This document shows positions 31,639 through 41,209 of a stretch of DNA of 64,000 nt, piece by piece. The notes beneath the pieces were generated by a model, which saw only the letters and a program-made list of their open reading frames with translations, searched no databases and was not told where the DNA came from. Origin of the DNA: Leptidea sinapis. Lineage: Eukaryota; Arthropoda; Insecta; Lepidoptera; Pieridae. The position numbers and the translations under genes were made by a program. Numbering within the stretch: the first letter of the stretch is position 1; the number at the start of each line of letters is the position of its first letter. The DNA is taken from assembly GCF_905404315.1 (NCBI RefSeq), contig NC_066296.1, positions 7,130,001 to 7,194,000 on the forward strand. Reading direction: 5' to 3'.

Positions 31639-31794
31639 ATGCTAGAATATTCAGTCTATGGTTTTACCATACTGAAAAAAAAGCCAAATAAAACCAAATA
31701 TTTAGTAGCTTGGCCAACATTCATAGAACCAATAAACTCGAGTGAGAGATCCTTTTACCTGCGCTGTATTGGTATCCCAAGCAGAATCTTAGGT

Positions 31795-31935
31795 CCCCCA
31801 CAAGATGGACCGACGATCTGGTCAAGATCGCCGGAATACGTTGGATGACGGCAGCGCAGGACCGATCGTCGTGGCGATCTTTGGGGGAGGCCTTTGTCCA
31901 GCAGTGGACGTCTTCCGACTGAAATGATGACGATT
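31795..31935 (+). mobile_element. RTE-like LINE 3' fragment
   Basis: The + strand reads ACAAGATGGACCGACGATCT, GCAGCGCAGGACCGATCGTC and GCCTTTGTCCAGCAGTGGAC. It encodes in part R-W-T-D-D-L-V-K-I-A-G, then A-A-Q-D-R-S-S-W-R-S-L-G-E-A-F-V-Q-Q-W-T. Confidence 0.8.
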
Positions 31936-31937
31936 TA

Positions 31938-31990
31938 AATTTTTTATCGAAAATGTATATATATATATATATATGCATTTTCGATATAAA
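31938..31990. repeat. A+T-rich palindrome
   Basis: TTTATCGAAAATG and TGCATTTTCGATATAAA flank a TA dinucleotide run, giving a near-perfect hairpin of about 50 bp. It abuts the 3' end of the RTE-like fragment and may be its tail plus a local inversion. Confidence 0.7.
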
Positions 31991-32138
31991 ATTTATATAT
32001 ATATATTTTTTTTTTTTAATTTTTTCTATCTTGTAATCTGAATAATCACTTGGCATTTGGCTAGAGCTTACACAGTTCTAATTAGTCTTGGAATGGTATT
32101 AGTCCAGTGACCAATAATTTTTTTTTAATGCCAATATC

Positions 32139-32503
32139 TTATACAACATTGAGGTCTTGAGGGGCTTTTCTCTTGAGTCTGTTGAAAGAACTTCTACTCA
32201 TCAAATTGCAGGCGAGTGCGTTTGGGTGGGCTTTAATACGTTTTGCGTAAGACTTGAGTTTATTAAGTATCTCCTGTTTGACCATTGGTACTTTCAGGTC
32301 GCGGTGAAGTTGGATGTTGGTACCATATTTTACCAAGGTGAATTTGTTATCATCCGCAGCATTTTAGACTAAAAGCGTTGGAGTATTTCCACGTTTGAAT
32401 TTGATGCAGTTCCCCACAATTCAATTCCGTAGGACCACATAGGCTTTAAGATACTTTTATATGGGAGTAATTTATTACAGAGAGACAGTTTTGAGTGCCG
32501 TGA
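32139..32503 (-). mobile_element. Jockey-clade LINE, reverse-transcriptase C-terminal fragment
   Basis: The - strand reads N-K-L-L-P-Y-K-S-I-L-K-P-M-W-S-Y-G-I-E-L-W-G-T-A-S-N-S at about 32340-32475. After a stop it continues S-K-M-L-R-M-I-T-N-S-P-W-Y, H-R-D-L-K-V-P and H-P-N-A-L-A-C-N-L-M. These are hallmarks of the end of Jockey polymerase. It ends 57 bp before the receptor exon at 32560. Confidence 0.8.
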
Positions 32504-32559
32504 CATTAGCATGTAGATATTAAACCTAAGTATATTCATACCTTATGGCTTTCTATCAG

Positions 32560-32732
32560 GGTTCAAAGATACAGCGCAACCTTCGCGGCTGGGCGGCAGT
32601 TAAAGGCTGGTGTGTAGCGTGGTGGCATTCTGGCAGGGAAGACATGGAAGAAGAATTGGATGAAGAGCCTTCAGACATGGGCTATGCCACACCAGTCTCC
32701 GTGGAGACTCCACTACAGAGCTCAGTGTCCAG
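32560..32732 (+). CDS. Internal exon of muscarinic acetylcholine receptor (third intracellular loop)
   Basis: Acceptor TTTCTATCAG and donor TGTCCAG/GTAATA bound a 173-bp exon. It starts at a codon boundary and ends two bases into an arginine codon that the exon at 35324 completes. The 57 residues include L-R-G-W-A-A-V-K-G-W-C-V-A-W-W-H-S-G-R-E-D, then an acidic run E-E-E-L-D-E-E-P-S-D, then V-E-T-P-L-Q-S-S-V-S. I recognise the W-x-x-A-W-W-H-S-G-R-E-D and acidic segments as part of the long third loop of insect A-type muscarinic receptors, between TM5 and TM6. The loop couples to G proteins and carries regulatory sites. A Jockey fragment lies 57 bp upstream, and a 2.6-kb intron follows. Confidence 0.8.
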
Positions 32733-32734
32733 GT

Positions 32735-33060
32735 AATACCACTATCGTCACAATGAGAATATATAATATATACCCGATATGATATGGTACAATTCTGTTT
32801 GTAACTCGCCCACATTCTCGTATCGCTTTTAAACTAAAAAAAAAACTATGCTATAAAGTATTTTAATTATGAAGTGGGTACTTATTTACGAATAATCAAT
32901 GCTATCTATGGAATGATAATATCTCTACTTTTCGAACGTCGTCGTCGGCAATAAATAACTTTTTTGAAATTTGACTCAAACATTTTACGTTGCTCCTTTC
33001 TTTTAAAATACTATGTTACTTAAGAAGAGTTATTAGTTTTTGGCCATTCTTTCGATTGGC
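32735..33060. other. Intron sequence without recognised feature
   Basis: This is A+T-rich sequence in the receptor intron between 32732 and 35324. Confidence 0.5.
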
Positions 33061-33064
33061 ATCA

Positions 33065-33259
33065 TAAAAGTTGGGGTGTTTCATTTTACAATTAAGTCGG
33101 TTCGAGTCCCAGACGAGGCAAGTGATTTTTAGAAAATCTTTGAATGCAGAATTGCTAACTTTTAGAAATAACATAAAGTCTTCTTTCAGTAAAATACCCT
33201 ATCTACGATATTTAAGGTACTTTCTCTTCATGTCCCATAACTTTGGGACACCCTGTATA
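33065..33259. mobile_element. Solo terminal repeat of a Tc1/mariner-like element
   Basis: The right end reads CTTTGGGACACCCTGTATA, a CAGGGTGT-type terminus next to TA. The interior matches 1-145 in reverse. It is in the same general style as the 170-bp TIRs of the element at 58988, but the sequence differs. Confidence 0.6.
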
Positions 33260-33454
33260 ATAGTGACACTAGCATTACATTTTTAATGCAGAATGCTAAT
33301 TAAGTTTTCATTTCATACTGAAAAGAATGAATATTGAATAAAAAATTATTTTTTAATATATCTCCATTTATATCATGACGACTCATATAGAATTGTTAGT
33401 GACCCTGAGTACTAATCTGACCTGAGTAACCTGAGTAAACCTGAGTGCAATCAT

Positions 33455-33610
33455 TTATAATATGATGAATATGGATGTTTGTTTCCGAGTCATGGTTGTT
33501 TCATCGTTGTATTGTACCCATAATACAGACTATACCTAGTTTGGGGCAATATAATTTGTGTAAAAGTGTGTCAATATTATTATTATATTATCATTTAATG
33601 ATTCTTGTGA
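33455..33610 (+). mobile_element. tRNA-derived SINE, 5'-truncated copy
   Basis: ATATGGATGTTTGTTTCCGA, ACCCATAATACAGACTATAC and TTTGGGGCAATATAATTTGT end in an ATT-rich tail. This is the same order as the - strand SINE at 35010-35305, which still has its tRNA-like head. Confidence 0.75.
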
Positions 33611-33794
33611 TATTTGAAATATTATATTAAAAATGATATATCAAAAAACAAAACTAGACGCTATTCAGTGTCTTCAAAATATGGCGTATCCCATTGGAAA
33701 TATGGGGTTTTAGAAAAGAAAGTGTCCGAACTAATAGTAACTTCACTTTGTCATTGAACATAAATTAAGATGCGAAGTACTGATATTTATTAAT

Positions 33795-34470
33795 GGTAAA
33801 AGAGACACACGAAGGTACGGGTCTCCTGGTGATCACCGCCGCCGAAAGGAATCTCAGGAGCGTTGCTGGTCTTTGAAGGTGTTTTTTGTTTTATTTTTTT
33901 TAATGAAAATAAGGGACGAGACGGGCAGGACGTTCAGCTCATGGTAATTGATACGCCCTGCCCATTACAATGCAGTGCCGCTCAAGTTTCTTGAAAAACC
34001 CCAAAAATTCTGAGCGGCACTACAACTGCGCTCGTCACCTTGAGTCATAAGATGTTAAGTCCCAGTAATTTCACTAGCTAGGGCGCCCTTCAGACCGAAA
34101 CACAGTAATCCTTACACATTACTGCTTCACGGTAGAAATAGGCGCCGTTGTGGTACCCATAATCTAGCCGGCATCCTGTGCAAAGGAGCCTCCCACTGGT
34201 GGTGTGTACAGTTTTATTGAAGGTACCCATGTCGTATCATCTTGGAAACACCGAACAAGGAGGCTCATTCCACAGCTGCGGAGCACTGCGGAGGACCACC
34301 ACCCATCCAGATGGTGGAGGTGATATCCCTTATTTGGGGCGTGTTCTGCAAAGGTAGAATTCGGTGGCAGGAATCAGGTGAAACAGCTCTTCGGACATGC
34401 GGACCCACAATGAAGCGATGTCTCTACGCAACGCCAAGTGATCCAGCCGTTTACAGAGCAATCGTTTTTT
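33795..34470 (-). mobile_element. Jockey/BS-like LINE 3' fragment, split by a SINE
   Basis: Left part 33795-33881 (GTACGGGTCTCCTGGTGATC, GCTGGTCTTTGAAGGTG) and right part 34200-34470 (GTACCCATGTCGTATCATC, GGTGAAACAGCTCTTCGGAC, TACGCAACGCCAAGTGATCC) are contiguous in the intact family. The copy carries several further small deletions. Confidence 0.85.
33882..34199 (-). mobile_element. SINE-like repeat inserted in a LINE
   Basis: A nearly full-length reverse-strand copy: poly-T start, GACGAGACGGGCAGGACGTT, AATTCTGAGCGGCACTACAA, GCGCCCTTCAGACCGAAACA and AAAGGAGCCTCCCACTGG. GGTGT at 33878-33882 and 34201-34205 may be the ends of a short target duplication. Confidence 0.85.
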
Positions 34471-34474
34471 AGTT

Positions 34475-35005
34475 GAATATATAATGAACTTTTTTACAGA
34501 ATTTAGAAATATGAAATCCTCAACAAAATTTCAACTGCACATTAAATTATTTAAGTATGCATTCCATTACCCAAGAGGGCTTGATATGAGTACTTTTGTA
34601 TCGGCCAAATATTAATTTATTTAAATCAACGCGATTCCGAATGTTTCTGCTGAATACTTAACAATACTTTAACGAGTCGGTTTTTAGCCTTCATTTTATA
34701 CGGATCTCTTTCGAAAGTGCTGTAATTATTGCTATATTATAACGCAACGTGGCCGTAGTGTAAGATTTCTTTTTCTTTATAGTAGCTGCATGATGATCAC
34801 TAATAGATTATTTCATTTCAAGACATAACTTTTAATTATAATGTAATAATTTACCGAAAATAAATCCCGCTGAATAAGAATTTGAGTGAAAATTCGAATA
34901 TTTTTTTTTATTTCCAAACCTGTCCAAAATAAGAAATGCGTTAGTGGATTAGCATGTATAATTTGGGTAGTCCTATAAATATTCCAACTAGAAACATTTG
35001 AAATA
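34475..35005. other. Intron sequence without recognised feature
   Basis: A+T-rich, and nothing is recognised. Confidence 0.45.
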
Positions 35006-35009
35006 CAAA

Positions 35010-35305
35010 AGAGATTTGAATAATAATATAATAATAATAATATTGACATACTTTTACACAATATATCTTGCCCCAAATTAAGCATATATAGCCTGTGTTA
35101 TGGGTTACAAGACAACGATATATTTAATACAATATACTTACTTAAACATACATAAATACATATAAACATCCATGACTCGGAAACAATCATAAATATTCAT
35201 CATATGAATGCTTGCAACTACCGGGATTCCAACCCGGGACCTCTCTAGCATTGTAGGAAGGATCGCTAACCACTCGTCTATACAGGTCGTCTGTATATGC
35301 ATAAT
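35010..35305 (-). mobile_element. tRNA-derived SINE just upstream of a receptor exon
   Basis: On the - strand a tRNA-like head has box A (TAGACGAGTGGTTAGCGATC) and box B (CCCGGGTTGGAATCCCGG, one mismatch to consensus). It is followed by a body with TCATGGATGTTTATATGTAT and GTAACCCATAACACAGGCTA, and an ATT-rich tail at 35010-35045. Its head ends about 20 bp before the acceptor at 35321-35323, so part of the branch-point region may be SINE-derived. Confidence 0.8.
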
Positions 35306-35323
35306 TGTTATATTTTTCAACAG

Positions 35324-36089
35324 GTGCACGTCGCTTAATGTAATCCGTGACCCGTTTGCTGGTCGAACTGGATCTGGACGCTCCAACCATGACGGAGGAA
35401 CTTCCCCCTTGAGACGAAACTTCGATCCACCCATCCCCAGCGCGAGGGATAGCCGTTCCCTCCCACCCAACACAAGAATCAACCAAACCTCTCCAGCCCT
35501 GAAATCTGCATCAGCCGACTCCGTCTACACCATCGTTATCAGACTTCCTGACACAGACACGGACCGACCCAGCATCAAAATGATCACGGAAGAATCACCA
35601 CCAAACGCAAGACTATTCAGACTACCAAATAGGGGAGATTCAGAACTAAACTTAAACCCACCGGGGGGACTTTCAAGAAGAACTTCTCACATTCAGGATG
35701 TAAGAATACCACTGAACGCAAAAATAATCCCGAAACAGTTAGCGGGCAAAGGTATTATAACAACAAAAACGCCGAAGAAGAAGAAAACGCAAGAGAAGAA
35801 ACAGGAGACAAAAGCTGCCAAAACATTATCAGCCATTCTATTATCTTTCATTCTTACATGGACTCCGTATAATATATTAGTTCTACTAAAGCCATTAACT
35901 GCATGCACCAAGTGCATACCAGACGAACTGTGGTCATTTTTTTACGCACTATGCTACATAAACTCAACGATAAATCCTGTATGTTACGCACTGTGCAATG
36001 CGACATTTAGAAGAACATACACAAGGATTTTGACATGCAAATGGCATAATAGGAACAGAGAAGGCATGACTAGAGGAGTCTATAATTAG
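35324..36089 (+). CDS. Last coding exon of muscarinic acetylcholine receptor, insect A-type
   Basis: It follows acceptor TATTTTTCAACAG and runs to TAG at 36087-36089, giving about 254 residues. The first 165 or so are the rest of the hydrophilic third loop, with the conserved segment S-A-D-S-V-Y-T-I-V-I-R-L-P and a Lys-rich stretch before TM6. TM6 (about 35821-35890) contains the muscarinic W-T-P-Y-N signature. The third outer loop has the C-x-x-C pair. TM7 (about 35926-35994) ends with N-P-V-C-Y, the NPxxY switch. The short tail R-I-L-T-C-K-W-H follows. The product is a G-protein-coupled receptor for acetylcholine in the plasma membrane. The ligand core in TM3 to TM5 is not in view. By its tail and loop I judge it the insect A type (GAR-3/mAChR-A-like) rather than B or C. 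The frame is open upstream of the acceptor, but that part is SINE. Confidence 0.93.
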
Positions 36090-36475
36090 GTTTTGATATT
36101 TTTTGTGAGATTCTTTCATGTGTATATATTATGATATTGTGCGCTATGAAGGTTATTGAAACTTTTTATCCTGTGGGCTGGATTCTCGCTGGGATTAATA
36201 ATAAGCACATTTTTTACCTATATTTAGTACTTTGTCACCTAACTTAGAGCATCAATTTTAATTGTAGAAAACGAAAATATCTTAATCGAAGTATGTAGGT
36301 AAAAACGACATTAGTGCGGGAAAACTAGTGCCACGATTTATATTGCCCGATCTTGGTTACGTAGACTTCGAATTAATCTTTAAATGGTGTGTATTATGAG
36401 ATATCATTAAAAAACATCCAGTCATTAATCCAAGCATTCTTTAATATTAAAATAATTATACAAATTAAATTTCTA
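36090..36475 (+). other. Presumed 3' untranslated region of the receptor gene
   Basis: It directly follows the stop codon. No AATAAA is seen; the closest variants are in AATAATAAGC near 36198 and ATTAAA near 36408. The transcript end therefore cannot be placed. Confidence 0.4.
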
Positions 36476-36757
36476 ACCAAAATTTATGAATGCTGCGGTG
36501 CTCGAACCCACGACCTCTCGGGTTCCGTCGGGCTCTTACCAACTGAGCCAACCGTTCGAGTAACGTATTACGTAAATTACGTTGTGGCTTCATCTACAGG
36601 ATCTATTTTACAGTGTGAGTAGTAACAGTTGATAACAGATTGGAGTCGAATAAGATATACCATCCATGCGTCACTCAAATGGTTGGCTCAGTTGGTAATG
36701 CGCTAAAATGGAACCCGAGAGGTCGTGGGTTCGGTTCCGCATCGTTCATAAATTTTG
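36476..36757. repeat. Second tRNA-like inverted repeat
   Basis: The left arm (about 36476-36567) contains a reverse-strand tRNA-like sequence at 36488-36557 and the right arm (about 36667-36757) a forward one at 36677-36747. Both keep a box B (GTGGGTTCGAG, GTGGGTTCGGT) and a GGCTCAGTTGGTAA D region. The arms match less well than those at 21224-21670. The spacer has GTGGCTTCATCTACAGGATC, and AATCCAAGAAGTGAGG follows at about 36782, both shared with the first element. It is an older member of the same family. Confidence 0.75.
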
Positions 36758-36904
36758 GTTACAAATTTAATTTGTTTAATTAATCCAAGAAGTGAGGCAT
36801 ATTACTTTAAAAATAACAAATTTCTAAGATTAAAGTAATTAATTAATTATACCTGTAATACTTAAAAAAAATCCGAGATAGCTGAGTTACATGGGGGGCG
36901 TATT

Positions 36905-37060
36905 TAATTTCAAATTCAAATATTTTTATTCTGAATAGAATATAAACTTATTGTACGTCAAAAACTACCATCCATCCGAAAAAGTATGCCTCAGACTTGA
37001 AAACGATCTCAAGAAACTTATCGGCCCCTTTTTTTTAAATAAAATATCGTTACAACTTAC
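36905..37060 (-). mobile_element. LINE family B 3' tail
   Basis: TTCAAATTCAAATATTTTTA, then ACGTCAAAAACTACC and GCCTCAGACTTGA, is the reverse of the tail at 53735-53950. Confidence 0.75.
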
Positions 37061-38390
37061 AATATACAATCGTACAATGTAGATACCTTGTATCTTTATA
37101 ACCATGTACATACCTTCGGTAAAACAGAGTTTTCGTTCAGTTGTGTTTCGACCGCGCTTTGTATACAATGCCACGCAATGACAAAGTGCCAAATAACAGT
37201 TTATCCAAATTTAAAAAAGATGGAGTCTCGTATTTTGGGTACGTGCGCCTTTAAATTAACAAAATTATGTAACCAACATGACGTTTTTAACCATTTTGCT
37301 AAATAATTTCAATTGCTAAAACAAAATACATCGCCGACGAACTGTGATAAAAGAGAGACGGAGGTCATAATGAGCCACTTTTGAGTGTATACAATAGATT
37401 TCGAACATTACTGCCACGAAATAAGGTGTTAATTTAACTAAATATATTTTTAATGTTTTGTAATGCTCCCGTGTACGCTTACACGGCAAGCGTTTCTATG
37501 GTCCACTTACTTGGACACGGCAGCATAGGACCATAGACAGCCGTCAAAAAACCACCAATATCTACGTATCCATAGACAAAAACACCAGGGAGAATGTTTT
37601 ACCCGGTGTATTATGAATTGCTCTTCGTTCTAAGAGCCATAAAACAAAGCGCAACGCTTTTGAAGATAAAATATATTAATAATTATTTGAATTTAGCTGG
37701 CGGTGGCCATTTTTGTTTGGCATACAACAGGAACTTTATATTGCGATTTTTTTTTTAGAAATAATATATAACGTATCTACTATACTAAAATGATACAAAC
37801 GCGATTTGACGCGATTAGCAAAATGGTCACAATTTCTCGTACCACTCAGAAAGAGTGGCGATATTATAGCACGAATCTATCACAAATAACGTTTTTTGTT
37901 TACAATAACCAAGCTTGTTTATCTAGCAAACAGTAACATAAACCGCTTAATGATACCTCTGCTAATTTAAACACAAGTGGCTATAGTCTCAAGTGGCCGC
38001 GCCGGGTTTGGCGCCAAAACAGCTGAGTAGGTGGCGACTGCGGCGCGCGGGTCGTGAGAGCATTTTGACAACCTTTTATTAGGCGTTTGGGAGTCTAGCT
38101 GTTAATAGTACGTCAATGTATAATAGGAAATATTGAATACTAAATTAAATACCATTGAAAATTTTTGACTGTCTTTGAAAAATATAAAACACGGGTGGGC
38201 TAGTAGGGTAAAATTGGATTTGCATTGTAAATTGCAAATTGCATTTAAATTATAATGATAATATTTGGTATTACAATTATTTATAAAGGTAAACATTGAT
38301 AGATAGATATGTATAAAAAACGAAATGATCGATATAAGGAGAATAAAAAAATAAATTAATAAATCAAAAATGCGAATAGAGTTTTTCAAG
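37061..38390. other. Stretch without recognised gene
   Basis: No supported gene. A GC-rich patch at 38000-38068 (GTGGCCGCGCCGGGTTTGGC) and the segment 37455-37620 (CTTACACGGCAAGCG and ACCAGGGAGAATG) look repeat-like but have no partner in this window. Confidence 0.4.
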
Positions 38391-38394
38391 AAGA

Positions 38395-38660
38395 ATTCGA
38401 GGTATACTTAATACTTTCTGACATTTACCGTGGAACCTGTCACTCTTCTGAGCTGTTGAGGATTCTACCATTTTGTTAGATAATACACCCTCAGGCTCTT
38501 TAATTATAAATTTTTGTTGTAAAAAAAAAAGCCCGCTGAGTTTCTTGCGCACATTCTTCTCAGGTCTGAGGCAATCTCTTTTGAATGGGTGGTAGTTTTT
38601 GACGTTCAATAAGTGATTTTAAATCCTATTTTGAATAAAAATATTTGAATTTGAAATAAA
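38395..38660 (+). mobile_element. LINE family B 3' tail
   Basis: It contains CACCCTCAGGCTCTTTAATT, GCTGAGTTTCTTGCGCACAT, GTCTGAGGCAATCTCTTTTG and ends AATATTTGAATTTGAAAT, matching 53735-53950. Confidence 0.8.
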
Positions 38661-38694
38661 ATTTTGGTCAATCCACAAATTATCATTATTATAT

Positions 38695-38950
38695 TTATAT
38701 TAGGTTTTATCAGACATAAAAGGCATTCATTTTCTCTAAATATTCCTTTAGAATTATTTTAATCTATTAATACTAGATACTACTACCGCTTCGGAAACAA
38801 ATAACTCGCCGAGACAGAAGAAGCGACGCAAGAAACTCTCTTTTATTTTTGCGCTGTTTTTAGTAAAATAGTCCACAGACACAGTCCCAGGCTGTCGGAT
38901 CACTTAGATATTCAGCTGTGGGTTTAGTAGGATTTACGACACAGACATTT
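38695..38950 (-). mobile_element. CR1-like LINE (family A) C-terminus and tail
   Basis: The reverse strand carries the family A tail (ACTACTACCGCTTCGGAAAC, GCGCAAGAAACTCTC on +). At 38885-38945 it keeps the end of the reverse transcriptase (A-E-Y-L-S-D, A-W-D). It is 5' truncated. Confidence 0.8.
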
Positions 38951-39555
38951 TTGAAGTTATACTTCTTTTGGCGCGATGGAGAAAAAAGATGAGAGTGAAT
39001 TTTAACGATGCGCGCGCACACCGACACCTGAATTCTACATAGTGAAGTTAGTTCTAGGTGGCATGAAAATCAATAACTGTGTTCAAGTTGTATATTCTAG
39101 TATTTCTATATTTATAACACGTGTTTCGTAACAGTACAATTAAACAGTGTGAATAAATAAATATTATTTTGGTGTTTTTATTAAATCAATTTCATATACG
39201 ACGGTGATAGTATTTACTAATAATTTATTAATCTATATTTATTGAATATTAGTGATAAAACTGATTTGAATAAACTGTTTTGAGTGCATTTATAGATTTG
39301 AGGTTAATTGTCGGTATGTATAATTTATTTACATCGTTAATTAAAAATTATTAAGTACATTATTATCTAAAAAATTTTTATTTTTTCCGTTTTGTTTTAT
39401 TTCTGGAATATTAACAAATTTTATGTATAAATAAAAAAAAATCTATACTTGTCTATATTAACCTTAAATGCTGAGTGTTTATACTATCTTTGATCTTAAC
39501 TATTTGTTAAAATTTGATTTAGTTTTCCATACGCCAAAGAAGTATAACTTCTAAC
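38951..39555. other. A+T-rich stretch without recognised gene
   Basis: Nothing recognised. Confidence 0.4.
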
Positions 39556-39559
39556 GCGT

Positions 39560-39765
39560 AAACAAAAACTACATACACTCTTTTTTTTAATAAAACATTT
39601 AAATTTATTTATAGATAATGCCAGAACAGTGGCTGGGACTTTATTATAAGAGTATATATATTTACCCTCAGAGCAATTATGTATCTTATGCAAGCCCACT
39701 AGGATTAGATACAAGCAATCCCATATTGTTATAATAACGAAAATCACCGGGACATGTGGGTTACC
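39560..39765 (-). mobile_element. CR1-like LINE (family A) reverse-transcriptase fragment
   Basis: The - strand reads L-V-G-L-H-K-I-H-N-C-S-E-G-K-Y-I-Y-S-Y-N-K-V-P-A-T-V-L-A-L-S-I-N-K-F-K-C-F-I in one open frame, the same segment as 24415-24520. It is truncated at both ends. Confidence 0.85.
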
Positions 39766-39954
39766 TGAAGGTAAGAAAACAAACCCAACGATGCTTGGTC
39801 TTAATCTAGACTTGAAGAAAATTTAAAAAAATTAATTTAATTTAAAAAAAAGTTTTACACTTTAAAGCAAGGGTCTTTAATTTATTATCGCTTTTAAATA
39901 TAATTCTCTAATTCCACAGTTAACCATAGAGATAATTCAAGGGCTATCAGTATA

Positions 39955-40325
39955 CCTACTAATATTATAAATGTGAATGTAAGTTTGTCTGTTACGCTTT
40001 TACGCCTGTATCGATTTTGATAAAATTTGGTACAGCGATAGACTAGAGCTTAGGAATGGACATAGGCTGAATTTTATCCCGGAAAAATCCATGGATCCCG
40101 CGGGATTTGCGAAAGTCACGTCGATGAGCTATAAATATACCAATAGTAGGTTTAGTTTTCCATAGCAATCTTCCTCGGAATAAGATTCATGTAATATGTT
40201 GGGAACGGGAGCGAAAACGGGAACCGGAACTGAAATAGGACATGAGATAATTTTCAATTCCAAACTTGCTTATTATTTTTAGAAACCCTTATCTACGCGG
40301 ACGTAGTCGCGGGCATCAGTTAGTA
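39955..40325. mobile_element. Non-autonomous interspersed repeat
   Basis: It starts TACTAATATTATAAATGTGA and continues TTTGTCTGTTACGCTTTTAC, CGATTTTGATAAAATTTGGT and ATCCCGCGGGATTTGCG, ending GTAGTCGCGGGCATCAGTTA. This is a repeat type common in Lepidoptera, without coding sequence. The start is shared with 15904-16200. Confidence 0.7.
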
Positions 40326-40575
40326 TAAAATATATCAAAACCTAATTATAAACCGATGTGCCAAAATAACGTATTGCCAAATATAAAACCCTACCATATT
40401 ATTTAGTTCGTAACGCGATTCAAATAAGAATAGGAATGAAAAATGTGCCGCGTGTGATTTGACGAATGTGATTTATTCTATAAATTTAATTAAATCAGCC
40501 GATAGAATTATCATTATATTATTTTATTAATTTTTGTATGTGAGGTGTTTTACATTCCTATTCTTATTAAGTAGA

Positions 40576-40983
40576 GAATTTAAATTAAGGATTGCTCTCC
40601 GCTGCGCTCCAACTAGATACCGCAAGCCTAAGAACAGTACCTTTTTTATCACGGCAACTATTAGATGCTTGTGTGTTTTGCATCTTGACACTCAATGGTA
40701 TTTTTCAAATTTTGTTATATACGCTTCGTGTTATTTTATATTGAAATTAATAAAATACAAAATACTTACTGATGATATGTGATCCACGTGTCTTTCTTAT
40801 TTCTTGTAGTATTATTTTTACAAAAAATTACACTACGCACCCCGCCATTTTAGTTTCAATTATTATTAGCACTAAGAGAACATGTGGCACATGTACGCCT
40901 ACTTGGGCGTAGTATTAGTTGCCGCGCTTTGCGACTACGCCTGCGGTATCTAGTTGGAACGCAGCGGATACCAATCCTTAATC
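40576..40983. mobile_element. MITE with about 40-bp TIRs flanked by TTAA
   Basis: The left end is TTAAGGATTGCTCTCCGCTG, then CGCTCCAACTAGATACCGCA. The right end is TGCGGTATCTAGTTGGAACG, then CAGCGGATACCAATCCTTAA. The two are inverted copies with a few mismatches, and TTAA occurs at both outer edges, as in piggyBac-type insertions. The interior has no transposase. A truncated copy lies at 13513-13800. Confidence 0.85.
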
Positions 40984-41209
40984 TAAGGTAAAGAATGACC
41001 GAAATGAAGCCTTTTCCACTAATTAGTATTTACTGTAAGCAATATTTAATTCAAATGTACAAGTAGAGAGGTAAGTTAATTTATAAGTATTTATTGATTT
41101 TTCGAAAATAGTGTGAATTCGAACACAAAATTATGTACATAATAGGTCAAGTTGTAATGTGATATGTGCTTTGTGTTTCAAATTAATTATAAGCATTTTA
41201 AAGGGTAAG

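Noticed and set aside
35208..35323. Open frame and ATG upstream of the last receptor exon, which would make a 293-residue single-exon protein
   Set aside because: This part lies in the tRNA-derived SINE and the acceptor TTTTTCAACAG at 35313-35323 fits the phase of the exon at 32560-32732. The extension is a chance open frame.
40534..40782. 82-codon open frame
   Set aside because: It spans the left TIR and the interior of the TTAA-type MITE, so it is not a gene.
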